Positions 29,893-40,589 of a stretch of DNA of 64,000 bases are shown one piece after another. This DNA is from Mesostigma viride (taxonomy: Eukaryota > Streptophyta > Mesostigmatophyceae > Mesostigmatales > Mesostigmataceae): positions 6,251,654 through 6,315,653 of the forward strand of contig RPFO01000213.1 in NCBI GenBank assembly GCA_009746045.1. Direction: 5' to 3'. Positions within the stretch are counted from its first letter, which is position 1. Each line of letters begins with the position of its first letter. The notes beneath the pieces were generated by a model. That model was given only the letters and a program-made list of their open reading frames with translations. It did no database searches and was not told where the DNA came from. The translations under genes and the position numbers were made by a program.

Positions 29893-31441
29893 ATGCAGGT
29901 TTGTTCGACTTCGGTAAGCAAGACAGTCACTTTCAGACCATCGCCAGCAGTGAGCTCGGCGAAGCCTTCGGCAGCTAGGCGGTCTGCTGGAAATTCTGCG
30001 GATAAGAAGCCGTTTGCACTTACTAAATTTGTGCCAAAACAGTCAACTGCCGTCGGCCATAAGCTTGTGACAATGGCCAGGATTGCTTCTCCCGAGGAGC
30101 GCGCCCAAGGCAAGCTTGCCCCTCCGCCTTCAAGCCCCAACTGCGTTAGTTCGCAGGCATCTCCGAGCGATTCGCAGCATTATATGGATCCGCTTACGTA
30201 CAGCGGATCCGTCGACGAGGCGAGGAAAACGCTTGAGATGGTTATCAATGGGTTGCCCCGCACCCAGATTGTAGTGAGCGAGGGCAACTACCTGCACGCT
30301 GTGTTCACGACCCGTCTCATGAGATACAAGGACGACGTCGAGTTCATCTTTGGACCCAACGGTCGTTTGGACTTCTCGAGCCGGAGCAGGGTCGGATACG
30401 GAGGTAACGTGCCGCAGCACTGTTTCTCAGCTTCAATTATATATTCTCGCTGTTTCTCAGCTTCAAGTGTATATTGTCATAGTTTCTCTTGGCGCAACTG
30501 TTGATTTATCAGCAAGGTAGGCCACCCGGTTATGGATGGGTACGCGTGGCGTGGCATCCCTTAGTTTGGGTGGTGGCTTTGCCTTCGGGTGGAGGCTTTG
30601 CCTTCGGTGGGCGGTGGCTTTGCCTTCGGTGTAGACCGCGACTTACGGTACAGGCTGCTCTCAGGGGTAGTCATCTACGAGCTGTTGCTGGCGTGCTGCA
30701 TGTTATATGGAAGTTGGCAAACAGGGAAAGCGGCGCTGTTATCACACTGTCTCACTTCTCAGATGATGTTAATCGATGACTTCGAGAATAAGTTGCTTGT
30801 TCCAGAAAATAAAAATAAGATGTCGCATGAAAAGATTTTTCATGATTCGTGATCACTCTAGCTCATAGTATCCGTCATGGCTGTTTTGGGGAGCAGCCTA
30901 GCTGGCCACACACGTTCCCTCAAGCCACAGACGCTGTGCCCAATCCGCCAACCAGCTTCCAGATTTTCCTCGTCTTTGAGCCTGCAGTGCTTCCAAGGCA
31001 AAAGAATGGTTTGCGTGGCTAGACCACAAATCACTTCCAGGGAGCTGCTTCTTTCTTTTTGATGTCTATTTGGCTTCTCTGCGTGTTTGTCGGCATCCTT
31101 GTGTGCACTTTTATTCTTGTACGCCATAGCCATCACTGTTCTTTTTACACATTACCAATGTGGCTGGACTTGGCAGTGGTCCGCAGTCCTTTGAATTGAG
31201 GCATGTGTCAAGTAACCAATCCATGTCATAAACTATCGAGAGAATGGGCAACCCAGTTTGCATGCCTAGCTTATGGATGTCGGCCAGCTGCCTGATGCCT
31301 GCCATATATAGTGGTTGTTGCCCCTTCTGTCATCTTGATTTTGTTGGTCCATGCGCAGACATGGGCGCCAACCGGTCGCGCATGAATGAGATTAAGTCCA
31401 AGTGGCAGAGCGGCACGCGGGAGCTGCAGAAGCAAAGCTAG
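29893..31441 (+). CDS. DUF1499 protein, probably plastid-targeted, two exons
   Basis: Exon 29893-30403 ends in phase 1 (GGATACGGAG-gtaacg) and joins exon 31359-31441 (acceptor CATGCGCAG) to give 197 residues. Residues 1 to about 60 are Ser/Ala/Lys-rich, like a transit peptide. From DSQHYMDPLTYSG onward the sequence follows DUF1499: GLPRTQIVVSEGNYLHAVF, RYKDDVEFIF, RSRVGYGDMGANRSRM. The domain is widespread in bacteria and plastid-bearing eukaryotes and its biochemical role is not established. The start is the ATG at 29893; the frame is open for 69 more codons upstream with another ATG at 29686, but that extension does not look like coding sequence. The stop is TAG. Confidence 0.85.
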
Positions 31442-32410
31442 ATAACATCCCATTCCTGAGAAGGCCCAACTCCATTGGATGGAGCCCAGTTGGCAATCAA
31501 CAAAGGTTTTGCTGGTTGACCGATAGACCGGGATTCCGGGAAATGATTTTGGCCAATTTTGAGACCCCTAAACGTGGCCAAAAAAAAAAAAAAAAACCTC
31601 CAAAACCCCCCAGCCAAGATGCCAGATCTATTAAGTGAGATAACTACACTTCAAGAGCTTTTAGAATTCAAACAAGAGCTCAGAAAATGGTTTTTGCATG
31701 ATATCTATCAAAGAGACAACTCTATTGTCAAATTATAGGACAAAAGTGAAAAGACGATCATTTTCAGGCAAGCAAGAGCCCCTTGTAGAGTTACACCTAC
31801 AGGGAGGGTCAGGAAGGTTCGTCAATATTGACATTGGACTTTGTTTATTCCATTTTTGTTTTGTTATTACTGTTACTCTTTACTTTTTGTTTATTTTATT
31901 TCTCTTTACTTAATTATTTATTATTATTATTATTATTTACATTTTCTTTTCTTTCTTTCTTCCTTTCTTTCTTTCTCTTTTTTCCTTTTCCCCTTACAGT
32001 ATGTAGTTTCTTACTTTTTCCTTTTCGTGTATGTGTGAATGTGTTCTCTTTTTTCTTTCTTAGTTTTGTTTTGTTTTGTTTTTATCTATAAACCTTTTCT
32101 ATAAACCATCCGTCTCCTTCCATGCAGGTCTTCCTACAAATAGCCACGCAGCTCCCGCGGAACGCTTCGCGTCTTTCCTCTCAGACAACTACCCTAGCCC
32201 TTCGATCCACGATGTCTATGGACATGCGTCCAGGCATATTTGTCTCACTTATACATCATGGATAGTGCCACCATGCTTTCCTTGGGTCAGACCGCATGCA
32301 TGGATAGCCCAACTGACAAGTATAGTCACGAATGCAAAGCACGCCTTCCAGGGCTTGATTGCCGATTTAGGCAAGTCCACAGCACCACCTAGCTAAACAC
32401 CATGCACTGA
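31442..32410 (+). other. Intergenic stretch, low-complexity tracts
   Basis: No gene is supported. It contains an A17 run at 31580-31596 and a long T-rich, pyrimidine-biased stretch at about 31850-32100. From about 32120 to 32240 it contains a repeat that recurs inverted at 40885-41000, starting CCATGCAGGTCTTCCTACA. Confidence 0.55.
32120..32240 (+). repeat. Dispersed repeat shared with 40885-41000 (inverted)
   Basis: Both copies begin CCATGCAGGTCTTCCTACA, keep TTTCCTCTCAGAC and ATGCGTCCAGG, and end at TTGTCTCACTTA. Similarity is about three quarters. One frame gives AGLPTNSHAAPAERFASFLS, the other copy AGLPTDSHVA. It is likely part of an old transposon. Confidence 0.55.
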
Positions 32411-32500
32411 CTTCTCCACAATTTCAAGAGGGACTTCGTTATCACGTGTGTTGACAAGAGTGCCAACAACTTTGCTTTCATCTGTAAGAAGCATTATCTT

Positions 32501-33316
32501 AATTAATTAATTAAACTCGTGCTCCCGTTGGGGAGTCACGGAGCACCGAAGTGCTTTTAATCCCTGTGTGTGCACTACAGGAGAAAGGGCAGAGACCCCC
32601 AGTCTCCTTCATGCCAAAGGCATGCCACAGCTGCAATCGGGCGCGGCTAGCTAAAAGGACAGGCTAACGATCCGGCAAACTGTGGGTGCAATAAGACCCA
32701 TGTGAGCATATCATAGCAAGGAGCGTGGGCAAGTAATCTGAACATAGCCAGGGCGTAGCATGGCTGTACTAGGACTAGGCTAAGGCTATGGCTGGTTGTG
32801 TACCGTGCGTTGGCGGCACGTGACTAGGTGTGTTGGCACAGCTAGGCAACATTCTAGGCATGGCTGCCTTAGCGGCAGTGACGCCAATGGTTACAAGCTA
32901 GGGCTATTGCTATTCTAGCCCGCTGGGGGCGTCCACATCTTGTGGTTGATCATCAGGTCCCCGCCCCTCCAGTACACCTTGGGCTTCTGGGGGTCCTGCT
33001 TATGGCGGAGGTATTCCGGCCACAGGTCGCGTCGCTGCTGTTGCTGAGCGGGGGTGAGGTCGTCATCCAGCGTCCAGGTGAGGTCGTGCAACCGCTTGCG
33101 ACGAGAGAGGAACCGCTGCTTATCCTCAGGGGAGGGGAAGGTGAGTAGGACTGGTGGGGGGGCCGCCTTGTCCCGTGAGTGGGGAAGGCGGTGGCACCCA
33201 CGCAGTTCTACCTCACCTACCAGGCCCATGAGGGTAAGAAGCTGGTTCTTGAGCTCGTCAGCAAGAGAGGTTGACGTCTCACCTGGCTTCTGGGGGAAGC
33301 GACGTAGCACCACTCG
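32501..33316 (-). mobile_element. 5'-truncated LINE copy with target-site duplication
   Basis: The sequence matches 34147-34975 of the longer LINE copy, 3' end on the left with an AATT-repeat tail (32501-32514). The 15-base target-site duplication AAGAAGCATTATCTT lies at 32486-32500 and 33323-33337. Six bases, AGAAAG, between the truncated 5' end (33316) and the right duplication match neither. Target-primed reverse transcription of a non-LTR element explains all of this. Confidence 0.88.
32915..33316 (-). pseudogene. C-terminal part of LINE ORF1
   Basis: Frame from RVVLRRFPQKPGE to KMWTPPAG and TAG. It contains PPVLLTFPSPEDKQRFL and TWTLDDDLTPAQQQQRRDL, the pattern of the C-terminal domain of L1-type ORF1 proteins, which bind nucleic acid. 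The N-terminus was lost by 5' truncation, but this part of the frame is cleaner than in the longer copy. Confidence 0.7.
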
Positions 33317-33472
33317 AGAAAGAAGAAGCATTATCTTGATTGCTACTCTGCAGCACGAAATAGCGTCCAGCACCACCTTTGTTCCGGATGCGCAGCTAAA
33401 TCACCAACACCATCTCTGCTGCACATCGGGCTTGTCTTCAGACCCACAGCAAATCTGCAAGGGCTTTTTTGA

Positions 33473-34134
33473 AAAAGCAACGCCGTAATACCCACACCAC
33501 CACCTTCCCATATTTATACCTCACTCCAGATGAAGCTGCACAAAACCGATCCATGGCTTTGCGCACCTGGTCACAGGCATTGCTGCGTCACATTCTGCCC
33601 TGCACTTATGCCTTTATCCAAACTCATCGATCTGCCATGCTTTGAGTTCTCTCCTCCCCGAGGCCAATGCATTGTGGGTGTACGACTGTACGTGTTGGAT
33701 TCTGATTTGGACATTGGCTGCTCCATTAATTTGAAAATTAAATTAAATTACCATAACATGACTCTGTTGGAAGATCATGTAGCACGTATTCCATGGCTGG
33801 TGGGTGGGGGTGAACGGAGCCACGCCGAAAACCATAACCGGCTACGCTAACTCTAATCTAATACTACTATACCAATACCCGGCTAGCCACTCTACCGCGC
33901 GAGGCGGGGATGAGCGGAGAGGAGGCGGGAGCCTGATCAGTGTGGGAACCCCCTTGAGAGTTGAGGGTTCTGTCTGCACAGCATTCAGCCAAAAGGGCTT
34001 TGAGGGAGCTGAAGGAAAACGACCTGGGGTTTGACGAATGGGAGCTCTCTGAGGGGCACGAGGAGGACGGGCATCAGAGTGAGGAGGAGCGCCAGCAAGG
34101 AATTTAGGACACTACCGTTTAACGTGGCCTGCCT
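33473..34134 (+). other. Spacer with a short acidic frame remnant
   Basis: Mostly unassigned. Between 33976 and a TAG at 34105-34107 there is a coding-looking acidic frame (SAKRALRELKENDLGFDEWE, ending EEERQQGI) without a start codon, probably a transposon or gene remnant. Confidence 0.35.
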
Positions 34135-34146
34135 CCTTAATTACAA

Positions 34147-36108
34147 TTAATTAATTAATTAAACTCGTGCTCCCGTTGGGGAGTCACGGAGCACCGAAGT
34201 GCTTTTAATCCCTGTGTGTGCACTACAGGAGAAAGGGCAGAGACCCCCAGTCTCCTTCATGCCAAAGGCATGCCCCAGCTGCATTCGGGCGCGCTAGCTA
34301 AACGGACACGCTAACGATCCGGCAGTCTGTGGGTGCAATAAGACCCATGTGAGCATATCCTAGCAAGGAGCGTGGGCAAGTAATCTGAACATAGCCAGGG
34401 CGTAGCATGGCTGTACTAGGACTAGGCTAAGGCTATGGCTGGTTGTGTACCGTGCGTTGGCGGCACGTGACTAGGTGTGTTGGCACAGCTAGGCAACATT
34501 CTAGGCATGGCTGCCTTAGCGGCAGTGACGCCAATGGTTACAAGCTAGGGCTATTGCTATTCTAGCCCGCTGGGGGCGTCCACATCTTGTGGTTGGTCAT
34601 CAGGTCCCGGCCGCCCCTCCAGTACACCTTGGGCTTCTGGGGGTCCTGCTTATGGCGGAGGTATTCCGGCCACAGGTCGCGTCGCTGCTGTTGCTTCAAG
34701 CGGGGGTGAGGTCGTCATCCAGCGTCCAGGTGAGGTCGTGCAACCGCTTGCGACGAGAGAGGAACCGCTGCTTATCCTCAGGGGAGGGGAAGGTGAGTAG
34801 TCCTGACTGGTGGGGGAGCCGCCTTGTCCCGTGAGTGGGGAAGGCGGTGGCACCCACGCAGTTCTACCTCACCTACCAGGCCCATGAGGGTAAGAAGCTG
34901 GTTCTTGAGCTCGTCAGCAAGAGAGGTTGACGTCTAGTCACCTGGCTTCTGGGGGAAGCGACGTAGCACCACTCGGCACTCGCGGCGAGCGCGGTCGGTG
35001 ACCTTCCGTTGCTGGGCCTGGCGGTGGTCCTCCAGCTCCTGGAGCTTTGTGGCGATGGCGTCGGTGGTGGAGGTGGTCGCTGACCGCAGCAGGTCCGCGT
35101 AGGAGAGCGGCGGGAGGTCGCCAGCATCCTGCCGGGGTGGCTGGGATGCAATGGTGGCCGTCTGCTCCGCTATCTTGGGGACCTGTGTGGCCAGGGCCTC
35201 GGTGTGGGCGGTGATGGCCTCAAGCTTCTTCAGGAGCACGCCACACTTGCCCTCCACCTGGTTAAGGCGAGAGACAAGTGCAGCATGCGTTTCCGAAGCC
35301 TGCGCCGCGGTGTGTAGCGCCGTGAACTGGGGTTGTAGCTTGTGGACGACCTTGGTTTCCACGTTGGAGACCCGGGCTTCCACCGTGTTGAGCGTGGTGT
35401 TCAGCGATGTCAGCTTCTCGGCCAGCGGCCAGGTCACGTGCTCCTCCAGCACTGCGCGGATGTCATCCTTGCAGAGGGAGGGAGCCGATGGGGCAGCCGG
35501 CTGTGCGAGGCTGGCGTTGATCGCTCTGGTGATGTCGCCGACGCAGCGCTGGTAGTGGCTGGTCAAGATAAACAGGCGTTGGCTTGGTTCGTCAAAGGTG
35601 TAGAGCCAGGACGTGTCGCGGTAGTCGATAGCCGCCCCCCCCTTCAGGGTCACGAAGAGCTTCCGTTCCTGTACGAGGAACTCGAGAACCTCGACGCATT
35701 CCTGCGGCGACAGTCTCTGCCACTCGACGAGGGAGAACATTCCGTCGCCGGGCAAGTATTGGCTCCATTTGTGGCGATCGTGGCATGGTTTCTTGGGTTC
35801 AGGCGAGGCGCTTGGCGAGGGTTTGGCGGGTAAGCCTGTCGGCTGAACAATGGCGAGGGCGAGAGGGTTGGGCTGGGCGCTGGGAAGCTGTGCCAGCTCC
35901 TTTTCCAGCCCTCGTTTTGCTTTGGTAGTCGTCATAGCTGGTCACGTGCGTAACTTTGGCAATACTGCGTTTCAGCCGTAACCGATTATACTGGCGTGTG
36001 CATCTGAAAAAAGCGCATCGAATGCAAATGGTCTGACCGAATTTGGGGCTCAGACGCAAAAGATCTTCACAGCCATACCGCCGTCAGCCATTTTCGTTCC
36101 TGTGAACG
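34147..36108 (-). mobile_element. LINE copy carrying only ORF1
   Basis: On the minus strand the copy runs from near 36108 to an AATT-repeat tail at 34147. The left target-site duplication CCTTAATTACAA (34135-34146) is matched on the right by CC TTAA at 36109-36114 continued by TTACAA at 38501-38506, the right copy having been split by the piggyBac-like element. So the whole 1.96-kb unit inserted with only ORF1 and no RT-coding ORF2, like half-L1 elements known elsewhere. The tail is a tetranucleotide repeat, not poly(A). Confidence 0.75.
34563..35935 (-). pseudogene. LINE ORF1-like protein, broken
   Basis: Starts MTTTKAKRGLEKELAQLP at 35935 and is open for 333 codons to a TAG at 34934-34936. 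A coiled coil is likely around LTSLNTTLNTVEARVSNVET and SRLNQVEGKCGVLLKKLEAI, followed by the LRRFPQKPG start of an RNA-binding region, as in L1 ORF1 proteins. The stop is created by a 3-base insertion relative to the shorter copy at 33280. Downstream sequence to 34563 still matches the rest of ORF1 but carries three more indels. Not functional as it stands. Confidence 0.7.
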
Positions 36109-36290
36109 CCTTAACCCTTAGTCCGCTAACCCCCCGACCTGTCGTGGGGTTTGACTAACGGTCGAATTTCGCGCCGCGCCGCGAGCGCCGCGCCACTTGT
36201 GACGGAGGACAGTTGTCCGGTGGGTCCGGGAACACTTAGGGACGAAGGTGATGCATAGGTTTTAGGGTTGGGTCCACGCTGGATTTTTGG

Positions 36291-36598
36291 CAGCGAGTAC
36301 GAGTACCGAGCACTACTCAGGCTAAAAAAAGTCGGCGAGTACGAGTACCGAGTACTACTCGGGCTCAGAAAAACTTGGCGAGTAGGAGTACCGAGTACTA
36401 CTCGGGCTCAAAAAAGTAGGCGAGTACGAGTAGCGAGTAGTACTCGAGCTCAAAAAAGTAGGCGAGTACGAGTAACGAGTAGTACTCAGGCTAAAAAAAG
36501 TCGGCGAGTACGAGTACCGAGTACTACTCAGGCTAAAAAAAGTCGGCGAGTACGAGTATACCGAGTAGTACTCGAGTACTACTCGAGTACCTGCGATA
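36291..36598. repeat. 42-bp subterminal array, left
   Basis: About seven copies of a unit such as GGCGAGTACGAGTACCGAGT, then ACTACTCAGGCTAAAAAAAGTC. The GAGTACTACTC core is nearly palindromic. Confidence 0.8.
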
Positions 36599-36907
36599 CT
36601 ATTGGCTGATATAATTTCCCTAAAATTTACAAAAAAAACTATGAAGTAACGGGCCAAATATATATATACTTTCTGAAAATAACAATACTTTATGAAAAGA
36701 GACAACAAATAAATAATAATGCTCAACAGCCTTGCAAGTCCGACATGATGACAAGAAGAGAATGATGGCGGCGGTAGCCGTGGGCAGGGCAGTGGGTGGC
36801 ATTTTTCCTTTCCGAGCCGGCTGCGAACTTGTGAGGCCGGGCCAGCCAGTGTCGACCCGTGTCGAATGTCTCGCTATTCATGACAACCATGATGATTGTC
36901 CTCAGAA

Positions 36908-37262
36908 CATGAGTACTACTCGAGTACTATGTACTCGACCATCTCAGGTTCATGAGTACTACTCGTGTACTACTCGAGTATCTGATACTTTCACGAGTAC
37001 GAGTAGTGAGTAGTACTCGAGCTCAAAAAAGTCGAGTACCGAGTACTACTCAGGCTAAAAAAAGTCGGCGAGTACGAGTACCGAGTACTACTCGGGCTAA
37101 AAAAAGTCGGCGAGTACGAGTACCGAGTACTACTCAGGCTAAAAAAAGTCGGCGAGTACGAGTACCGAGTACTACTCCTCGGGCTCCAAAAAAATGGCGA
37201 GTACCGAGTAGTGAGTAGTACTCACTACTCGGTACTCGCCTTTTCTACTCGTGGACTTAGTA
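36908..37262. repeat. 42-bp subterminal array, right
   Basis: A second array of the same unit in the same orientation, ending in a compound palindrome (GTACCGAGTAGTGAGTAGTAC and following) next to the right terminal repeat. Confidence 0.8.
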
Positions 37263-38682
37263 CTCGTGGACCCAACCCTAATAGGTTTGGGGGTAATATT
37301 CGCCATAGCCTGGTAATTACAACGTGTATTGAGAATGTATCACGTGACTTTGGCGGGAAATTTTCGCTCGCGCGCGCGCGTAATGAGATATGGCTGCCAA
37401 CGTGCCGCTGTCACGAAATTTTTGCGTCTCGCGGCTCGAAACGGTTCAGAATGTTGCTCAGAATGACGATGCATGATTTTCGTAGGTCAGGCACGGCCAG
37501 ATTTATAGGGTTGGGAAAATACAGGTAGGAAAATAGAACTTTCCTGGTCGTCAGTTCCAGATGATTCATAGCTTATCATAGGTCGATTTTCTCCCTATTG
37601 CCGGGCAATCTGCGCCAGCCCGGGCATCCAGTTTGGGTAAGGGACGTCAGCTGCAGCGATTGCTGAGAAGGCGGACTAGTTTAGTGGCCATCTTTGCACG
37701 GAACATCAACCTGGTAGTCATGGCGGATCATGCTGTATGCGGCTATGGCGGCCTTTGTTGCCTGTAGAGCATCAGTATGTGTGAGATATGAGGGTCCCGG
37801 CCAGCGGAGTCCGGGTAGGGCATGAACTAGCCAGGTACGACAGCGTATTTGCGTGTTGTTTGCAGCGGAATACGTATCCCATGCATTATAAATGACGATT
37901 TTATGCATGCATAATATTTCAGCAAGCTTCCATGCCTGTTGTAAAGAGTGGTATTAGCCCTGAAAGTGCCCAGTTAATGGCATTTCTTTGGAGTTTATCA
38001 CTCCGTCAGTGCAGGTAGGCAACGTGTTTGTATTCCAGCACTTTTGGCAGCCTTTGATGGCTTGTTATAATGCATTACTGTGTTGCATGTCATAGATAGC
38101 TGTTTACACGCGCGTAATCCACACACATGTATGAGCACGTTATATAGGGGTAATGGGTTATCCGGGTGGTCTGACCCAAGGAAACCACCATTGGACTATC
38201 CAACTAAGTTGTCCAATGTTGGTATTGAGATTCCCTACCCTTCCTGGGAAGTTAGGGGGGGGTAGACTTTTCCTTGGGAAAAAAAGATCGTCTTTTGGCC
38301 AAGTTACTTTGATTAGAGCTATCATCCAAATGCTTTGATAACCCTGTGGTATTATTGCATATTCTGAAAGCCCTTGAAGTGTAGATACTCCTAGCATCTT
38401 GGTTGGGGGTATTTGGAGTAGTGGCCTGTGAGTTATGATTTTTTTCATTTTCAGGGGTATGAAAGTGCCAAAAATGGGTCAGCGGACTAATAAGGGTTAA
38501 TTACAAGCCGAGCCTCCTTAATGATAAGTAACGAAGTGTGAGACATCCAAGGCAGAGAGGTCTGTACAACACCTGTAGATATATCATTCTTCCACAGAGG
38601 AGGATTCTTCTTCAGAAGTGAGAGTAAGATCATGCTGGTTGTCTCCTTGATGTATATACGGGCAAGCTCACGGCCTGTGGGG

Positions 38683-38937
38683 ACGTCGGGCACCACGGTG
38701 TGGTTCCCTTTGTCTTGGAGGAGTTCGGGGCCATGGGGACGCTGCCCGCCGGCTTCTTCAAGGAGTGCTGCCAGCTCCGGGATGAGGACCGCCTGGACCT
38801 GGAGGGCCAGCGGGCCCCTTGGTCAGCGCGGACATGCGTATTGGCGCCAACGCCTTTCGGTAGCGATTACCCGGGCTATGGCTGACATCTTGCTCCGCCG
38901 CACACGAGCTGACTTTGCGGCGCAGCACGGTTATTAG
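38683..38937 (+). pseudogene. LINE ORF2 C-terminal fragment, plus copy
   Basis: VVPFVLEEFGAMG, then (in another frame) YWRQRLSVAITRAMADILLR and a TAG/TAA end near 38937. The same protein tail is found inverted at 39441-39712. It looks like the extreme C-terminus of a LINE reverse-transcriptase ORF, 5'-truncated and frameshifted. Confidence 0.55.
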
Positions 38938-38966
38938 TTTTACTTCATTCCGCGGTGTGGATCGAG

Positions 38967-39213
38967 TGTCCCATGCCGGCTGTAGTTTTGTCGCATGGTA
39001 TCTCTTGTTACATTAGCGTTGGCTTTGTTTATTTTTACGTGGGTGCCTTTACTCTGCTGTAAGTAATTATATTTTTAAATACATATATAGTAGTGTGTAT
39101 TAAAAAATGTAATTACTTACATCACAGTTGAAAGGCACCCACGTAAAAATAAACAAAGCCAACGCTAACAAGAGATACCACGACAAAACAACTATACAGC
39201 CGGCATGGGACAC
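38967..39213. repeat. Long inverted repeat: two LINE 3' ends tail to tail
   Basis: Arms of about 85-115 bp (38967 onward and back from 39213) match closely: GTCCCATGCCGGCTGTA, TGGTATCTCTTGTTA, GCGTTGGCTTTGTTTATTTT. The AT-rich centre near 39084-39100 is a short loop. Each arm is the 3' UTR of one of the flanking LINE fragments. Confidence 0.85.
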
Positions 39214-39440
39214 GCGTCATGAATATATATTCATTGAGAATGATAGATTACGGAGGTGAGATGGGCATGCAACATAAGGAAAAACCCGAAAAGGAGAAGA
39301 ACGTACCTAAAGAAGTTAATAGGAATCTGACACGGACATCCAAGGATCACGCTAGCTGCACAAGGTACAACTAACAACATCACAAAACGACGACACGCAG
39401 CAACTTAGCTGCCGGCCCACCATGCAGGCCTGGGAGGGAG

Positions 39441-39712
39441 CTAGACTGCATGGGTCGCGACAAAGTCGGCCCGGGTGCGGCGGAATAACACATCAGCCAC
39501 GGTGCGAGTGAGGGCGAGTGACATGCAGGCGCTGCCGCCAATACGAGGACCACGTGCGGGCATGCAGACCACGGGGCGGTCTGACCCTCGAGGTCGAGGC
39601 GGGTCTTCACGGCGCTGGCAGCACTCGTGTCCAAAAACTCCGCTGTCTTGGGGCCCATGGCCCCGAACTCCTCAAGGACAAAGGGGATGACCCGGTGGGG
39701 CCCCACATTGCC
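39441..39712 (-). pseudogene. LINE ORF2 C-terminal fragment, minus copy
   Basis: VIPFVLEEFGAMGPKTAEFL and RTVADVLFRRTRADF followed by TAG at 39441-39443. It is homologous to the plus copy at 38683-38937, in inverted orientation, with frame breaks. Confidence 0.55.
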
Positions 39713-40072
39713 GTAGGAGGCAAACTTGTCGCGCTCAGCCACAGCGGCAGCAGCGTGCAGTGAATATATATGCGAAGATAGGGGGCAGACGGTTATGAAG
39801 GATACCGCCCCCAAGTCGGTGGGGCTCCACGTGTGACCGATCGATTCAGTAACCACAGCACTCAAACTTTGCAATTCGGGCTGTGGTGCCCGCAACGTAC
39901 CTGTAACTACGAATTAGATCGCTAGCTCCATCCATCCCATCCCACCCCCACTAGGAGGACTTATGCTCACGTGATGCAGTCTACATGTAAATAAAATTAA
40001 TTTCTCTAGGTGTAGCTTTGAACGGTAGCCAGCCACAAGGCCTGCACATTTTGCATGTCTCGTTGATTAATT

Positions 40073-40378
40073 AATAGACACGTGACTGCGTCACGTGAGC
40101 ATAAGTGGCCTCAGTGGGAGGGGCCGGAACATGGGTTGGAATGGATGATGTAAGTTACTAGTTACAGGGTTGTGGGTACCACGGCCCGAATCGCTATGAA
40201 TGCCATACGCGGTCACACGCGGAGCCCCCACAGACTTGGGGGTGGTCTCCTTCATCACTACTTGCCATCTATCCTTGCGTACCATCTGCCTCCATATATT
40301 ACAGACAAACCAGGAGGCCATGCCCGGGTGTGAGCCCGTCACGTCTATAGGGTAGCACATGTCCATGCCGAGTCTTTC
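40073..40378 (-). repeat. Dispersed repeat, copy 2
   Basis: Second copy of the 300-bp repeat at 19214-19516, with the frame fragment RQMVRKDRWQVVMKETTPK on the minus strand. The sequence before and after (39713-40072, 40379-40589) holds nothing else I can name. Confidence 0.65.
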
Positions 40379-40589
40379 ACGAAAAGTCCACGAAAAGTCT
40401 CATTCATATCGTCCATCATTCTGAACAACTCGACAAATGTGGATAAGATAACGACTCGGTCGCGAGCTACCATTAATTAATTAATTAATTAATAGACATG
40501 TGACTGCGTGCTACCGTGGTCCCGATTTTTTAGGGTTTAATGCTCCGCGGCTCCCCAACAGGACCGCGAGTAATTCATTAATAATTAAT

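Larger units (their letters stand above)
32411..33472 (+). pseudogene. Reverse-transcriptase-like fragment split by a LINE insertion
   Basis: Removing the LINE copy and one target-site duplication joins 32411-32500 to 33338-33472 in frame. The joined 74-codon frame contains RDFVITCVDKSANNFAFICK, which resembles the start of RT domains in Penelope-like or related retroelements, but I cannot assign the family firmly. It has no start codon and ends in TGA, so it was already a fragment when the LINE landed in it. Confidence 0.45.
36255..37288. mobile_element. hAT-like non-autonomous element with 8-bp target-site duplication
   Basis: The element proper is 36263-37280, flanked by exact ATAGGTTT duplications at 36255-36262 and 37281-37288. 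The 16-bp terminal inverted repeats are perfect: TAGGGTTGGGTCCACG and its reverse complement. Eight-base duplications and TAGGG-type ends fit the hAT superfamily. There is no transposase. It is nested inside the piggyBac-like element. Confidence 0.85.
36115..38496. mobile_element. piggyBac-like non-autonomous element at TTAA
   Basis: Flanked by TTAA at 36111-36114 and 38497-38500. Terminal inverted repeats are CCCTTAGTCCGCT on the left and, reversed, CCCTTATTAGTCCGCT on the right. A subterminal hairpin CCCCCCGACCTGTCGTGGGG lies just inside the left end. TTAA targets and CCC-starting ends are typical of piggyBac. No transposase frame is visible. Without the nested hAT-like insertion it is about 1.36 kb. 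Confidence 0.72.
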
